Assembly (NCBI RefSeq): GCF_003112455.1
Contig: NZ_BDQX01000098.1
Span: forward strand, 154,668-198,586
Origin: Paenibacillus agaridevorans
GTDB taxonomy: Bacteria > Bacillota > Bacilli > Paenibacillales > Paenibacillaceae
DNA length: 43,919 nt
Reading direction: 5' to 3'
How positions within the stretch are numbered: the stretch's first letter is position 1; every line of letters begins with the position of its first letter. Shown piece after piece: positions 17,602 to 26,919 of the stretch. A model generated the notes under the pieces. That model worked only from the letters and a program-made list of their open reading frames with translations. It made no database searches and was not told the DNA's origin. A program made the position numbers and the translations under genes.

Positions 17602-18504
17602 TCACGGGGCCACCGCTTCCTTGAGCGCTTCGATATAGGCCGCTCCGAGAACGGATAACGGCATGTTTTTCTGCGCGATCCACCCGACGTTGATCACTTC
17701 GTCGATCGCCAGCGGCACGGGGATGATTTCGTTGCCGTTCAGATCGGAGCTCAGCACGCCGGTCGAGATCGTATAGCCGTTCAAGCCGATCAACAGGTTG
17801 AAAAGCGTCGCACGGTCGTTGACGGTAATGCTCTTTTTGCGCGACAGCGTGCTCAGAATCTCTTCCGAGAAGTGGAAGGAATTGTATTCCCCTTGATCGA
17901 AGGACAAGTACGGATAATCCTGCAGCTCGTCGATCGTCACGACCTTTTGCCTCGCCAGCGGGTTATGAATGCTAATAAATACATGCGGCATGGCCGTAAA
18001 CAAGCTTGTAAATTGCAGGTTCGCGGACTTAAGCAGTTTGTCGATGACCCCTCTGTTGAAATCGTTTAAGTATAAAATCCCGATCTCGCTGCGCATCGTC
18101 TTGACATCTTCGATAATTTCATAGGTCTTCGTCTCGCGAAGCATAAGCTCGTATTCCTCATGGCCATGCTCCCGTACGAGGCTGACGAAGGCGTTGACGG
18201 CAAAAGCATAATGCTGCGTGGATACGGAAAAATGTTGCGGCGAAGGCTTAGCGTTTAAATAACGACTCTCCAGCAGCTCCGCCTGCTCCACTACCTGCCG
18301 GGCATAGCTCAAAAATTCGACGCCTTCCTTGGACAAGGTTATTCCCTTGTTTGTTCGCTCAAAGATCGAGATGCCCATCTCTAATTCCAGTTCCTTGATT
18401 GCGTTCGACAGGCTCGGCTGTGAAATAAACAGTCGTTTCGCGGCTTCGTTAATGGACCCTCTGCTCGCCACTTCAATGACGTATTTTAACTGTTGAAGAG
18501 TCAA
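17602..18504 (-). CDS. LysR-family transcriptional regulator, probably of metE
   Basis: 300 residues. The N-terminal winged HTH (1-60: SINEAAKRLFISQPSLSNAI) is typical LysR; residues 90-295 form the effector-binding domain. The start is TTG at 18504, preceded by AAAGGAGAGCG. It lies 166 bp upstream of metE in the same direction and 40 bp after glnS with no terminator between, so it may be read through from glnS. By position and the T-N11-A box before metE I infer that it controls methionine synthesis, like the MetR/CmbR-type regulators of other bacteria; the effector (homocysteine or O-acetylserine in known relatives) is not predictable here. Confidence 0.9.
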   Translation of the reverse strand: MTLQQLKYVIEVASRGSINEAAKRLFISQPSLSNAIKELELEMGISIFERTNKGITLSKEGVEFLSYARQVVEQAELLESRYLNAKPSPQHFSVSTQHYAFAVNAFVSLVREHGHEEYELMLRETKTYEIIEDVKTMRSEIGILYLNDFNRGVIDKLLKSANLQFTSLFTAMPHVFISIHNPLARQKVVTIDELQDYPYLSFDQGEYNSFHFSEEILSTLSRKKSITVNDRATLFNLLIGLNGYTISTGVLSSDLNGNEIIPVPLAIDEVINVGWIAQKNMPLSVLGAAYIEALKEAVAP

Positions 18505-18544
18505 CGGATCGCTCTCCTTTCACCTCGCTAAATCATAAAGGACT

Positions 18545-20224
18545 TTATTTTTTGTTCCACGAATCCTTAAGCGGAACGATCCGGTTAAACACCGGCCCCT
18601 CGTTCGTTGAAGGCCCATCGTCCGCAACAAAATAACCATGCCGGAAAAACTGCAACCGGTCTCCGGGCGCTGCCTTGCCCGCAATCGGTTCGAACTGAGC
18701 GGCATACAATTGGATTAGCGAGTTGGGATTCAACCACTTCGACCAATCCACTGAATCCTCCTTGGGAATGTTCTCATCACGGAGCAGTCGATCGTATAGC
18801 CGTACTTCTCCCGCTACCGCATGCGCCGCTGATACCCAATGAATGGTGCCCTTCACCTTACGTCCGGCAAAACCCGTTCCGCTCTTCGTCTCGGGATCGT
18901 ATGTGCAGTGGACCTCCAAAATATCGCCGCTTTCAGGATCTTTTACGACCTTCTGACAGCGAATGAAGTATGCGCCCTTAAGTCGCACTTCGCCTCCGGG
19001 CTGCAGCCGATGATAACCCGGCACCGGGTCCTCCATAAAGTCATCCTGTTCGATATAGATCGTTCGGGAGAAAGGGACCTCCCTTGATCCCAGCTCGACA
19101 TTCGAAGCGTTATTTTCGACTCGCAGCATCTCTTCCGTATCTTCCGGATAATTTGTGATCACGATTTTCAGCGGCCGAAGCACGGCCATTACGCTTATAG
19201 TCGATTCCTTCAGGTCTTGGCGCAGGCATTGGTCCAGAAGCGAGATATCGACCGTGCTGTAGGATCGGATACTCCCGATTTCCTCAATAAAGGAACGAAT
19301 GCTTGCCGGCGTATACCCCCTTCGTCTCAAGCCTCTAAGCGTTGGCAGTCTCGGATCATCCCAGCCATCTACATGTCTTTCCTCTACAAGCTGGCGCAGA
19401 TAACGTTTGCTGGTCACAACGCCGGTCACCCCCACTCGCCCGAATTCCCGCTGTCTTGGCGGTTCCTCGTATCCAAGCTCAGCAAGTACCCATTCATACA
19501 AAGGACGATGATCCTTGAATTCGAGCGAGCATAACGAATACGTAATCCCTTCGATCGCATCCTGAATCGGATGGGCAAAATCGTACATGGGATAGATGCA
19601 CCAAGCCGCCCCGGTTCGGTAATGATCGGCGTGAATGATCCGGTACAGCACGGGATCTCTCATGTTCATATTCGGCGATGACATGTCGATTCGTGCACGC
19701 AGCACCTTGGAAGCCGTTTTGTATCGGCCTTCCTTCATTTCTTGGAACAACGCAACGTTTTCTTCGATGGAACGATTGCGGTACGGACTATCCACGCCCG
19801 GTTCGGTCAACGTGCCCCTGCCCGCCGCCAACTCGTCAGGCGACAAGTCGCAGACGTAAGCTTTTTCCTTCTTGATCAGCGTCATGGCGGCCTTAAAGAT
19901 CATCTCCGAATAATCCGATCCGTAGTAGACATGGGACCCTGGATCGAAGCCGAGCCACTTGATGTCTTCGAGGATCGCCTCCGCGTAAGCGGCATCCTCC
20001 TTGAGCGGATTGGTGTCGTCAAATCGCAGATGGAACCGGCCTCCGTACGATCTTGCGATTTCCGCATTTGTCATGATCGCGTACGCACTGCCGATATGGA
20101 GATAACCGTTCGGCTCCGGCGGAAATCGTGTTGCCATAGGGCGATGAAACGGGTAAGTATGCAACTCTTCGCGTATAAGATTGGCCAAGTAGCCCTCGTC
20201 GGGTTTGTTAATATCGGTTGACAT
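18545..20224 (-). CDS. glnS: Glutaminyl-tRNA synthetase
   Basis: 559 residues from the ATG at 20224 (SD GAGGAG); E. coli GlnRS is similar in length. The class I signature PPEPNGYLHIGSA holds the HIGH motif (residues 43-46), and FDDTNPLKED follows as expected. The KMSKS equivalent is VTSKRYL, where E. coli has MSK. The C-terminal anticodon-binding beta-barrels are complete (FMEDPVPGYHRLQPGGEVRL), and no YqeY domain is fused. Many Firmicutes lack GlnRS and make Gln-tRNA by the GatCAB amidotransferase, so the gene is likely of transferred origin in this lineage. It is preceded by a T-box leader, so uncharged tRNA-Gln should induce it. Confidence 0.96.
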   Translation of the reverse strand: MSTDINKPDEGYLANLIREELHTYPFHRPMATRFPPEPNGYLHIGSAYAIMTNAEIARSYGGRFHLRFDDTNPLKEDAAYAEAILEDIKWLGFDPGSHVYYGSDYSEMIFKAAMTLIKKEKAYVCDLSPDELAAGRGTLTEPGVDSPYRNRSIEENVALFQEMKEGRYKTASKVLRARIDMSSPNMNMRDPVLYRIIHADHYRTGAAWCIYPMYDFAHPIQDAIEGITYSLCSLEFKDHRPLYEWVLAELGYEEPPRQREFGRVGVTGVVTSKRYLRQLVEERHVDGWDDPRLPTLRGLRRRGYTPASIRSFIEEIGSIRSYSTVDISLLDQCLRQDLKESTISVMAVLRPLKIVITNYPEDTEEMLRVENNASNVELGSREVPFSRTIYIEQDDFMEDPVPGYHRLQPGGEVRLKGAYFIRCQKVVKDPESGDILEVHCTYDPETKSGTGFAGRKVKGTIHWVSAAHAVAGEVRLYDRLLRDENIPKEDSVDWSKWLNPNSLIQLYAAQFEPIAGKAAPGDRLQFFRHGYFVADDGPSTNEGPVFNRIVPLKDSWNKK

Positions 20225-20361
20225 GGCAGACTCCTCCTTATGAGCATAGCAGCAATTTGAACCAAGGTGAAACGGCTGTCGCCGTTCTTTGGCGGTGCAG
20301 CGCGTTTCATTCCGAGAATTAAAGGTCAAGTATGGAGTAAACTTATACTTTCCTGTAATTT

Positions 20362-20657
20362 AAAAAAACTTCACCTCCAAGACTTGTCGTCTTGGGGACG
20401 AAGTTGTTCGCGGTGCCACCCCAGCTTTATCAATATGTCGCCATATTAACCTCTTCAAGTACGGCATGCGCAAACTCCCCGCATGATTATACTCTAGCTC
20501 TGTAACGGGAGCTCCCGTCTTACCATCCTCGGGTCCGATTCCGGTAAGCCGCTCTGAGGCTTGGTTCGGCGAATGTCACTTGGCTCCTTCTCAGCTGCCG
20601 GAGCTCTCTGTACAAGATCGTTTTCCCTACTCTTCTCTTCGTCGCATTTAAGATATG
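20362..20657 (-). promoter_or_regulatory. T-box riboswitch (tRNA-Gln) controlling glnS
   Basis: Minus strand. The hallmark T-box GGGGTGGCACCGCG lies at 20422-20409; its TGGC can pair with a tRNA 3' end GCCA. Directly after it a long hairpin (AACTTC...GAAGTT with CCAAGAC/GTCTTGG core) ends in seven T (20368-20362), the terminator. Stem I features are present: GAAGAGAAGAGTAG after the base, AGAGAG, and a specifier loop reading GAAC-CAA-GCC with CAA at 20563-20561. CAA is a glutamine codon and matches the downstream glnS. Alignment of the specifier loop was made by eye. Confidence 0.93.
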
Positions 20658-20663
20658 GGGACT

Positions 20664-20693
20664 ATTCTAACAAATGAAGCTCCTGTTTGTAAA
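20664..20693 (-). promoter_or_regulatory. Sigma-A promoter of the T-box/glnS transcript
   Basis: Minus strand TTTACA (20693-20688), 18-bp spacer, TAGAAT (20669-20664). The predicted start is near 20657, just before T-box stem I. Confidence 0.7.
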
Positions 20694-20793
20694 TAGCTCT
20701 CATCGATAGGATGGATATTTGGAGTTAGCCGAACATATCCATGATACGATGATTTCTATTGACACGGCTCTGACCGTAAGGAGGTCCCGGTTC

Positions 20794-21993
20794 ATGAACG
20801 ATAACAAATACCAACCGTCGGCTCCCGTTCCTATCCCTCAGCCCATTCGGAGCGACGGAGCAGGCGGCGTCGACCGAGGTCCGCGGGATGTGCTCAGGGA
20901 TATGCAGAACCCGGATATGCTTGTTCCGCCCAAGACGGATAATGGTCTGCTGCCCAATCTTCGTTTCTCCTTCTCCGATACTCATATGCAATTAAATCAT
21001 GGCGGATGGTCGCGCGAGATTACGGTGCGCGAACTTCCGATCGCCACTACGCTCGCTGGCGTCAATATGTACTTGAAGCCTGGCGGCGTTCGCGAACTTC
21101 ATTGGCATCAGCAGGCGGAGTGGTCCTACATGCTGCTTGGAAGGGCGCGGATTACAGCCGTCGATCAGAATGGCCGCAATTTCATTGCGGATGTCGGTCC
21201 CGGCGACTTGTGGTATTTCCCTCCGGGTATCCCCCACTCCATCCAGGGACTGGAGGAAGGCTGCGAGTTTCTGCTTGTTTTCGACGACGGCGCATTCTCG
21301 GATTTAAACACGTTATCGCTCTCCGATTGGTTTGCCCATACGCCCAAGGAAGTGCTGTCCGCCAACTTCGGCGTGCCGGAGTCCGAGTTCGATGGAATTC
21401 CGAAGGAACAGGTTTATATCTACCAGTCCACTGTTCCCGGCAGCGTCGCCTCGACGGCCATTCAATCGCCTAATGGCGCCGTTCCGCTGCCTTTCGCGCA
21501 TCGGTTGCTTGCGCAGCCGTCCATGAAGATGCCCGGCGGCAGTGTCCGCATCGTCGATTCCAGCGTTTTCCCCATTTCCAAGACGATTGCTGCCGCTCTG
21601 GTGGAGATCGAGCCTGGCGGCATGCGCGAACTGCACTGGCATCCCAACAACGATGAATGGCAATACTATTTGACCGGCCAGGGACGAATGACCGTTTTCG
21701 GCGGCGAGGGCAATGCGAGAACCTACGACGTGCGGGCCGGAGACGTCGGTTACGTGCCGTTCGCCTTTGGGCATTATGTACAGAACACGGGTACGGAATC
21801 GCTCTGGTTTCTGGAAATGTTCAAGTCCGACAGGTTCGAGGACGTCTCGCTTACCCAATGGATGGCGCTGACGCCGCATGCTCTCGTCGAAAGCAATCTT
21901 AATGTTTCTCCCGCATTGATCTCCAAGCTGAACAAAGTGAAGCAGCCCGTCGTCAAACATCCGGGTTATACCTATCAGAACAGTCATGATTGA
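20794..21993 (+). CDS. Oxalate decarboxylase-type bicupin with variant lid
   Basis: 399 residues from the ATG at 20794, set by an ideal TAAGGAGGT eight bases upstream (an ORF start at 20719 lacks one). Both manganese cupins are intact: His103, His105, Glu109, His148 in the first and His281, His283, Glu288, His327 in the second; the substrate arginines Arg100 and Arg278 and Glu341 are also in place. By alignment with B. subtilis OxdC (offset 8) the lid SENS becomes S-D-L-N at 169-172, so the catalytic lid glutamate is aspartate. Known mutants show that this lid decides between decarboxylase and oxidase activity. The protein should act on oxalate, but its specificity needs care. No signal peptide is seen. 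Confidence 0.88.
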   Translation: MNDNKYQPSAPVPIPQPIRSDGAGGVDRGPRDVLRDMQNPDMLVPPKTDNGLLPNLRFSFSDTHMQLNHGGWSREITVRELPIATTLAGVNMYLKPGGVRELHWHQQAEWSYMLLGRARITAVDQNGRNFIADVGPGDLWYFPPGIPHSIQGLEEGCEFLLVFDDGAFSDLNTLSLSDWFAHTPKEVLSANFGVPESEFDGIPKEQVYIYQSTVPGSVASTAIQSPNGAVPLPFAHRLLAQPSMKMPGGSVRIVDSSVFPISKTIAAALVEIEPGGMRELHWHPNNDEWQYYLTGQGRMTVFGGEGNARTYDVRAGDVGYVPFAFGHYVQNTGTESLWFLEMFKSDRFEDVSLTQWMALTPHALVESNLNVSPALISKLNKVKQPVVKHPGYTYQNSHD

Positions 21994-21999
21994 TGAACG

Positions 22000-22034
22000 A
22001 AAGGCATCCCCTTAGACAAGGAGATGCCTTTCTC
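22000..22034. terminator. Bidirectional terminator between bicupin and MFS genes
   Basis: Hairpin AAGGCATC-CCCTT / AAGG-GATGCCTT with T-rich flank on the plus side (TTTCTC) and A/T on the other, placed between two convergent genes. Confidence 0.65.
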
Positions 22035-22050
22035 ATGCAAGTCTATGCCG

Positions 22051-23319
22051 CTAAGTCGCCTGTTCCCGACGTTTCGCGTTCGACCATAACAAAACCGGAA
22101 TAAGTAACAAGGACAGAAGTCCTCCGGCAAGCGACAACGTAGCGTAACTGGAATAATCCACGATTACGCCCGACAAGGCGCCTCCCGAAGCGCCTGCAAG
22201 GGCTACGAGGACATCGATGTTCCCCTGCGTTTTGGCTCGAACGGATAACGGAGTTGCATCTACGATTAGCGTCGTTCCGCTTATCAAACCCAGATTCCAG
22301 CCCAGTCCAAGCAGCGCGAGTGCCGTAATGAGTATCGGCATGGAGTCGCCAGAACCGTAGGCGGACAAGAGACCGGCGGCAAGCAATACGATTCCCGCAG
22401 CCGATGCCATCCGCATCCGCCCGATTTTATCGATAAGAAGGCCTGTAAACAACGACGGCAAGAACATGGCGCCTACATGGATGCCGATGACGATGCCGAC
22501 TTGCGACAAGCCATGTCCGTGATGTTTCATATGGACGGGCGTCATGGTCATAATCGCGACCATGACCATCTGTGTAAGAAGCATAACGGTCGCTCCTGCC
22601 GCAAGGCCTCTTTTATTAATTACAGTCAACAGCTCCGGGCCTTTGCCGCCGCTCTTTAATCGCTCCTGCTCCGCAAGCGCGCGTGCCGCAAAAAAGGGAT
22701 CCGGACGAAGCAAAATAAACACGATCAGTCCAGCCAACAGAAAAGCTGCGGCTCCTAAAATAAACGGACCCGCTAACGGAGGAATGCCCCACGACCGAGC
22801 TACGTTCCCCATCACTTCGACGAGATTAGGACCCGCCACGGCCCCGAATGTCGTTGATACCAACGCCATGCTGACGGCGGTCGCGCGTTGATTCGGTTTC
22901 GCCAGATCCGTGCCCGCATAACGGGCAAGCAGATTCGTCGCAGTACCTGCTCCGTAGACGAACAAGGAAACGAATAACAAAACGATGTTTCCGTAAACGG
23001 CTGCTATAATGACGCCTATCGCTCCCAAGCCGCCTGCTCCGAACCCGATGACAAGACCCGGTCTTCGCCCCAGACGTTGCGTAAACCGGCCAATCAGGAA
23101 GGCGGTCAGCGCTGAACCTAATGTCAGAAGTGCCGTCGGTAAGCCCGCATAGCTGGCTGTCCCTAACATATCTTCCGCAAGCAGCGCGCCGACCGTAACC
23201 CCTGCTGCCAGTCCCGCACCGCCGAACAATTGCGACAACAGAACGACGATCATCGTCCGTTTAAATAGATGTTGCTGATTTATAGCTTCAATAAGACAAA
23301 CCTCCTCTGATCCTTTCAT
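22051..23319 (-). CDS. MFS transporter
   Basis: 422 residues with about twelve hydrophobic helices. The loop 2-3 motif (FLIGRFTQRLGRRPGLVIG) and its C-terminal copy (LLIDKIGRMRMASAAG) mark the major facilitator superfamily, of the drug/sugar exporter type. The ATG at 23319 has only a weak site. A strong AGAGGAGG lies inside the first codons, eight bases before an ATT that begins IEAINQQHLFKR, so initiation at that ATT is possible. Divergent from the FMN reductase gene across 140 bp. Substrate unknown. Confidence 0.88.
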   Translation of the reverse strand: MKGSEEVCLIEAINQQHLFKRTMIVVLLSQLFGGAGLAAGVTVGALLAEDMLGTASYAGLPTALLTLGSALTAFLIGRFTQRLGRRPGLVIGFGAGGLGAIGVIIAAVYGNIVLLFVSLFVYGAGTATNLLARYAGTDLAKPNQRATAVSMALVSTTFGAVAGPNLVEVMGNVARSWGIPPLAGPFILGAAAFLLAGLIVFILLRPDPFFAARALAEQERLKSGGKGPELLTVINKRGLAAGATVMLLTQMVMVAIMTMTPVHMKHHGHGLSQVGIVIGIHVGAMFLPSLFTGLLIDKIGRMRMASAAGIVLLAAGLLSAYGSGDSMPILITALALLGLGWNLGLISGTTLIVDATPLSVRAKTQGNIDVLVALAGASGGALSGVIVDYSSYATLSLAGGLLSLLLIPVLLWSNAKRREQAT

Positions 23320-23459
23320 TCACCAAGAATAAATGTATTATGAACGATATCGGCAAGTTCCGCCATACCCGCGAGCAGAAAATGAATGAAACCGGACAAA
23401 AATGGTTATTTAAAAGGTAGGTCCCAAACCAGGTCCAATCTTATGAGGAGTTGATTACG

Positions 23460-23999
23460 ATGGCAGGATTAAATATCGGTATTATTTTGGGAAGCACGAG
23501 ACAAGGTCGCGTTAGCCCGCAGGTGGGGCAATGGGTGAAGGAGGTTGCGGATCGACGCGGCGACGCCAATTACGAAATCGTCGATATCGCCGACTACAAG
23601 CTGCCTCTTCTTGGCGAAGAGGACGCGACGGAACAGGCGACTGCGTGGAATACGAAGCTGGCGAGCCTTGACGGCTTTGTCTTCATCGTAGCAGAGTATA
23701 ACCACAGCATTACGGGGGCGCTTAAAAACGCGCTTGATTACGCTCGCGACTCCTGGAACAACAAAGCAGCCGGCATTGTCAGCTACGGCTCCGTTGGCGG
23801 CGCTCGCGCAGCCGAGCATTTGCGCGGAATTTTGGGAGAGCTGTCCGTTGCCGATGTTCGCATACACGCCGCATTGTCCTTGTTTACGGACTTCGACAAT
23901 GGCGAGTTTAAACCGGCAGATCTGCATCTGACGAACGTAAACGGCATGCTGGACCAAGTACTCGCTTGGAGCGGAGCCCTTAAAACTCTGCGCATCTAA
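23460..23999 (+). CDS. NADPH-dependent FMN reductase
   Basis: 179 residues from the ATG at 23460; GAGGAG ends nine bases upstream, whereas the in-frame TTG at 23451 touches it. The flavodoxin-like fold is shown by the phosphate loop GSTRQGRVSPQVGQWV (residues ~9-25), the flavin contact AEYNHSITGALKNALDY, and SYGSVGGARAAEHLR. This is the signature of the NADPH-dependent FMN/azo/quinone reductase family. It reduces flavin or quinones in the cytoplasm, often as an oxidative-stress defence. Single gene with its own terminator. Confidence 0.93.
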   Translation: MAGLNIGIILGSTRQGRVSPQVGQWVKEVADRRGDANYEIVDIADYKLPLLGEEDATEQATAWNTKLASLDGFVFIVAEYNHSITGALKNALDYARDSWNNKAAGIVSYGSVGGARAAEHLRGILGELSVADVRIHAALSLFTDFDNGEFKPADLHLTNVNGMLDQVLAWSGALKTLRI

Positions 24000-24026
24000 T
24001 AATCCACCATCTGCAAACATCATGAT

Positions 24027-24078
24027 AAAAGGCCGATCCACGTCACAATCTGGAGACGATGAATCGGCCTTTTTATTT
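24027..24078. terminator. Terminator between FMN reductase and M20 genes
   Basis: Stem AAAAGGCCGAT / ATCGGCCTTTTT followed by TATTTTT on the plus strand. The matching A-run on the other side makes it usable by the convergent M20 operon too. Confidence 0.8.
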
Positions 24079-24098
24079 TTCCATCTAAAAAGAATGTA

Positions 24099-25319
24099 TT
24101 AGGTTTTTTGGACTGCATCTGCGAGAACCTGCAAGCGGTTGACCGCTATCTCCGCAAGCAAGGCTGCTCCAACGGGAAGGCATTCCTCATTCAACGTATA
24201 TTTCGGATGATGCAGGCCGTATGCCGAGTCGGCGTTGTCCGGCGGACCGGAGCCCAGCCAGAAAAAGCAGCCCGGAATCTCGTTCAAATAAACGGAGAAG
24301 TCTTCACCGGCGAGCGTCGGCTTGGCTTCCTCTCTCGCTTCTCGTCCGATCAGGCCGTCAATAATCGCTTCGGTCGCCTCTGTCTGTTCCCAATGATTCA
24401 TGAGTACCGGCACTTGCTCGATGTATTTCAACCGCGCTTTGCATCGATGACCCTCAGCGACGTGATTGACGATTCGTTCGATCCGCTCCGGCAATGTCAC
24501 GCGGACTTCCGGATTAAACGTGCGCACAGTGCCGGTCATCATGGCATACTGCGGAATAACGTTGTTGGCATTGCCGGAGGTTATGCTGCCTATCGTAACG
24601 ACTACGGGCTCGAACGGGGACAGTTCCCGGCTTACGATTCCCTGCAATGATTGTATAATGGCTGCGGCGCAGACGATGGGATCAATGCTCTGATCGGGGA
24701 TGGCGCCATGGCCGCCTTTTCCCTCCAGCGTAATTTCGATCCGGTCCACGGATCCCATCAACGGTCCTTGTTTCGTCGCAACCTTGCCAGCCGGCAAAGT
24801 CGGCAAGTTATGCAGCCCATACAACTCGCGAACATCTTGCAGCGCCCCATCCATTATCATGGCGTTCGCGCCGGCGTTCACTTCTTCGGCGGGCTGGAAC
24901 AGCAGGCGCACGATGCCGGGCAAACTTTGTTGCCGGTGCAATTGCTCCAGAAGCTCCGCTGCTCCGATCAGCATCGCCGTATGGGCGTCATGCCCGCAGG
25001 CGTGCATCAAACCGGGTCGTTCCGATGCAAAGTCGAGATCCGTCTCCTCCTGAATCGGAAGCGCATCTATATCTGCGCGCAACGCGATCAAGGGACCGCC
25101 GTTTTCGTTTCGGATTTCGGCGATAATCCCATGTCCTCCGACATTGGCACGGTAAGGTATGCCGATTCGATCTAATTCGCGGCAAATCCTCTCTGCCGTT
25201 TCAGACTCCTCCAAGCTTAGCTCGGGGAATCGATGGAGCTCCCTGCGCCACTCGGTCAGGGCGGGAGCCAGCCGTTTCGCTTGTGCCAGCATATCGAATG
25301 GATTCCGGGAAGATATCAT
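24099..25319 (-). CDS. M20 family amidohydrolase (hippurate / N-acyl-amino acid hydrolase type)
   Basis: 406 residues from the ATG at 25319, which overlaps the sdaAA stop as ATGA; upstream in-frame codons lie inside sdaAA and are ignored. Zinc-peptidase motifs: LRADIDALP (Asp89 region), MHACGHDAH (Cys108, His110, His113) and FQPAEEVNAG (Glu145/Glu146). The dimerisation lid (about 180-295) and the C-terminal TLAGEDFSVYL are present. Enzymes of this family remove acyl groups from amino acids or cleave hippurate-like amides. As last gene of a serine dehydratase operon it may release a free amino acid for deamination; this is inference. Confidence 0.93.
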   Translation of the reverse strand: MISSRNPFDMLAQAKRLAPALTEWRRELHRFPELSLEESETAERICRELDRIGIPYRANVGGHGIIAEIRNENGGPLIALRADIDALPIQEETDLDFASERPGLMHACGHDAHTAMLIGAAELLEQLHRQQSLPGIVRLLFQPAEEVNAGANAMIMDGALQDVRELYGLHNLPTLPAGKVATKQGPLMGSVDRIEITLEGKGGHGAIPDQSIDPIVCAAAIIQSLQGIVSRELSPFEPVVVTIGSITSGNANNVIPQYAMMTGTVRTFNPEVRVTLPERIERIVNHVAEGHRCKARLKYIEQVPVLMNHWEQTEATEAIIDGLIGREAREEAKPTLAGEDFSVYLNEIPGCFFWLGSGPPDNADSAYGLHHPKYTLNEECLPVGAALLAEIAVNRLQVLADAVQKT

Positions 25320-26212
25320 TCTTTTGCCTTGCCCCCCTTGCCATAAAGCTGGTTCATAATTTTTCGTCCCGTAGGCGTCTGGGCAAGTCCGCCCTTGGCG
25401 GTCTCCCGATGTTTCTCCGGCATAGCCGCCCCAACCTCCAGCATTACATCGATCACTTCGTCCGATGGGATGACGCTGCGAACGCCGGCAAGAGCCATGT
25501 CCGACGCGGCCAGCGCCGTTACCGAACCAAAGCCGTTGCGTACGATGCATGGAATTTCGACGAGGCCGCCTACCGGATCGCAGATGAGACCCAGCGAATT
25601 TTTTAAGGCGAGTCCTACGGCATGCACCGCTTGCTCCGGCGTTCCGCCGCGAAGCTCCGTTAATGCCCCGGCCGCCATTCCGATGGCGGAACCAACCTCT
25701 GCTTGACAGCCGCCTTCCGCCCCGGAGACAAACGAATTGTTGGCAATGACATAGCCGATTGCGCCTGCCGCAAACAACCCGTACACCATATGCTCATCGC
25801 TCCAGCCGAATCTCTCCTGCGTGCTGACGAACACGCCTGGGATGATGCCGCAGCTGCCGGCGGTTGGGGTTGCGATCACTCGCCCCATCGAAGCGTTTAC
25901 TTCCGATACCGCAAGCGCATAAGCCATGGCCGTACAAGCCGATTCTCCGAGCGCAGGCATGCCTGAATCTGAGAAATACGTCAGAACCCGTTTGGCATCG
26001 CCTCCCGTTAAGCCGCTCCTGGACGTTGTATCCTCCTGGATTCCCTTACGTACCGCCTCTTTCATCACACCGTAATAGGCCGTCATTTGTTCCATGACGG
26101 CGGCTTCGCTTGCGCCGGTTTCCAGGGATTGCTCCAGAACCATCAGTCGTCCCATTGTTAGCGATTCGGTCAGACACAGCTCCTTCAGCTCATTGAGAGT
26201 CGAAAATCTCAT
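25316..26212 (-). CDS. sdaAA: L-serine dehydratase, alpha subunit
   Basis: 298 residues, the catalytic half of the two-subunit 4Fe-4S L-serine ammonia-lyase, which turns serine into pyruvate and ammonia. The conserved cysteines thought to bind the cluster are seen in TPTAGSCGIIPG, GAEGGCQAEVGSA, GLICDPVGGLVEIPCIV. Start ATG 26212 after AAGGAGG, overlapping the beta-subunit stop (ATGA), and itself overlapping the M20 gene; strict translational coupling in the order beta-alpha-M20. Confidence 0.96.
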   Translation of the reverse strand: MRFSTLNELKELCLTESLTMGRLMVLEQSLETGASEAAVMEQMTAYYGVMKEAVRKGIQEDTTSRSGLTGGDAKRVLTYFSDSGMPALGESACTAMAYALAVSEVNASMGRVIATPTAGSCGIIPGVFVSTQERFGWSDEHMVYGLFAAGAIGYVIANNSFVSGAEGGCQAEVGSAIGMAAGALTELRGGTPEQAVHAVGLALKNSLGLICDPVGGLVEIPCIVRNGFGSVTALAASDMALAGVRSVIPSDEVIDVMLEVGAAMPEKHRETAKGGLAQTPTGRKIMNQLYGKGGKAKE

Positions 26213-26892
26213 GACTGCGCCTCCTTTTTCATCAGATCGATGATGCAGACCTCGTTGACGTCGGTCAGTTGTTCCAAACGTTGCTTTGCTTCCGGCAGTA
26301 GCCTTTCGTCGCTTTCGATGACGGTCAGCGCTTCGCCGTTGCGCATCTTGCGGTCCACTTCCATATAGCTGATATTAATGCCGGCTTGTCTGGCAATATC
26401 CGATATCTCTGCAACCATCCCTGTACGATCCTTATGGTAAATCAGCAGGGTCGGATAGACGGCCGTAAATTTCACGTCGAAACCATTTACATTTATAATT
26501 TCAATGCTGCCGCCGCCGATGGAACAGCCCGTCATCGTTACTTTGCGACCGTCTCCTTGCAGAAGCATGGTTACCGTATTCGGATGAACGTTCGGCCGTG
26601 TCATCGGCACGAATTTAATTTGCATGCCGAGCTGCTCGGCATGCTGTATGGAATGCCGGATACGCACGTCGTCGGTGTCCAGATCCAACAGTCCTGCAAT
26701 GATCGCGAGATCCGTTCCATGGCCGACGTAAGTGTCGGCGAACGATCCGTAGAACCGGATTTCCGCCTCATTCGGCATAACGCCTAGCGCTTGCCTGGCG
26801 CATCTGCCGAGCCTTACGGCGCCGGCTGTGTGCGAGCTGGAAGGGCCGATCATGCTCGGGCCGATTATCGAAAAAACGTCCTTGAATCGCAA
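26209..26892 (-). CDS. sdaAB: L-serine dehydratase, beta subunit
   Basis: 227 residues. The N-terminal SDH_beta signature FSIIGPSMIGPSSSHTAGAV is exact, and a C-terminal ACT domain (about 148-222, PTLLIYHKDRTGMVAEISDI) would bind an amino acid for control. The start is TTG at 26892, with GGAGGGG nine bases before; no better codon is available. It follows the aldolase-like gene by only 27 bp, which links the serine dehydratase genes to the epimerase/aldolase pair. Confidence 0.96.
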   Translation of the reverse strand: MRFKDVFSIIGPSMIGPSSSHTAGAVRLGRCARQALGVMPNEAEIRFYGSFADTYVGHGTDLAIIAGLLDLDTDDVRIRHSIQHAEQLGMQIKFVPMTRPNVHPNTVTMLLQGDGRKVTMTGCSIGGGSIEIINVNGFDVKFTAVYPTLLIYHKDRTGMVAEISDIARQAGINISYMEVDRKMRNGEALTVIESDERLLPEAKQRLEQLTDVNEVCIIDLMKKEAQS

Positions 26893-26919
26893 GCGGGTTC
26901 CCCTCCGTAATGTGCGCCT

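Noticed and set aside
20719..20793. N-terminal extension of the bicupin ORF
   Set aside because: The only good ribosome binding site (TAAGGAGGT) lies inside it, just before the ATG at 20794.
23320..23459. Searched the divergent gap between the MFS and FMN reductase genes for an operator or riboswitch
   Set aside because: No convincing palindrome or structured RNA seen; only the SD GAGGAG of the reductase is clear.
25320..25550. N-terminal extension of the M20 ORF
   Set aside because: It lies entirely inside sdaAA in another frame and its translation is Arg/Gly-rich shadow sequence; the ATGA overlap gives the true start.
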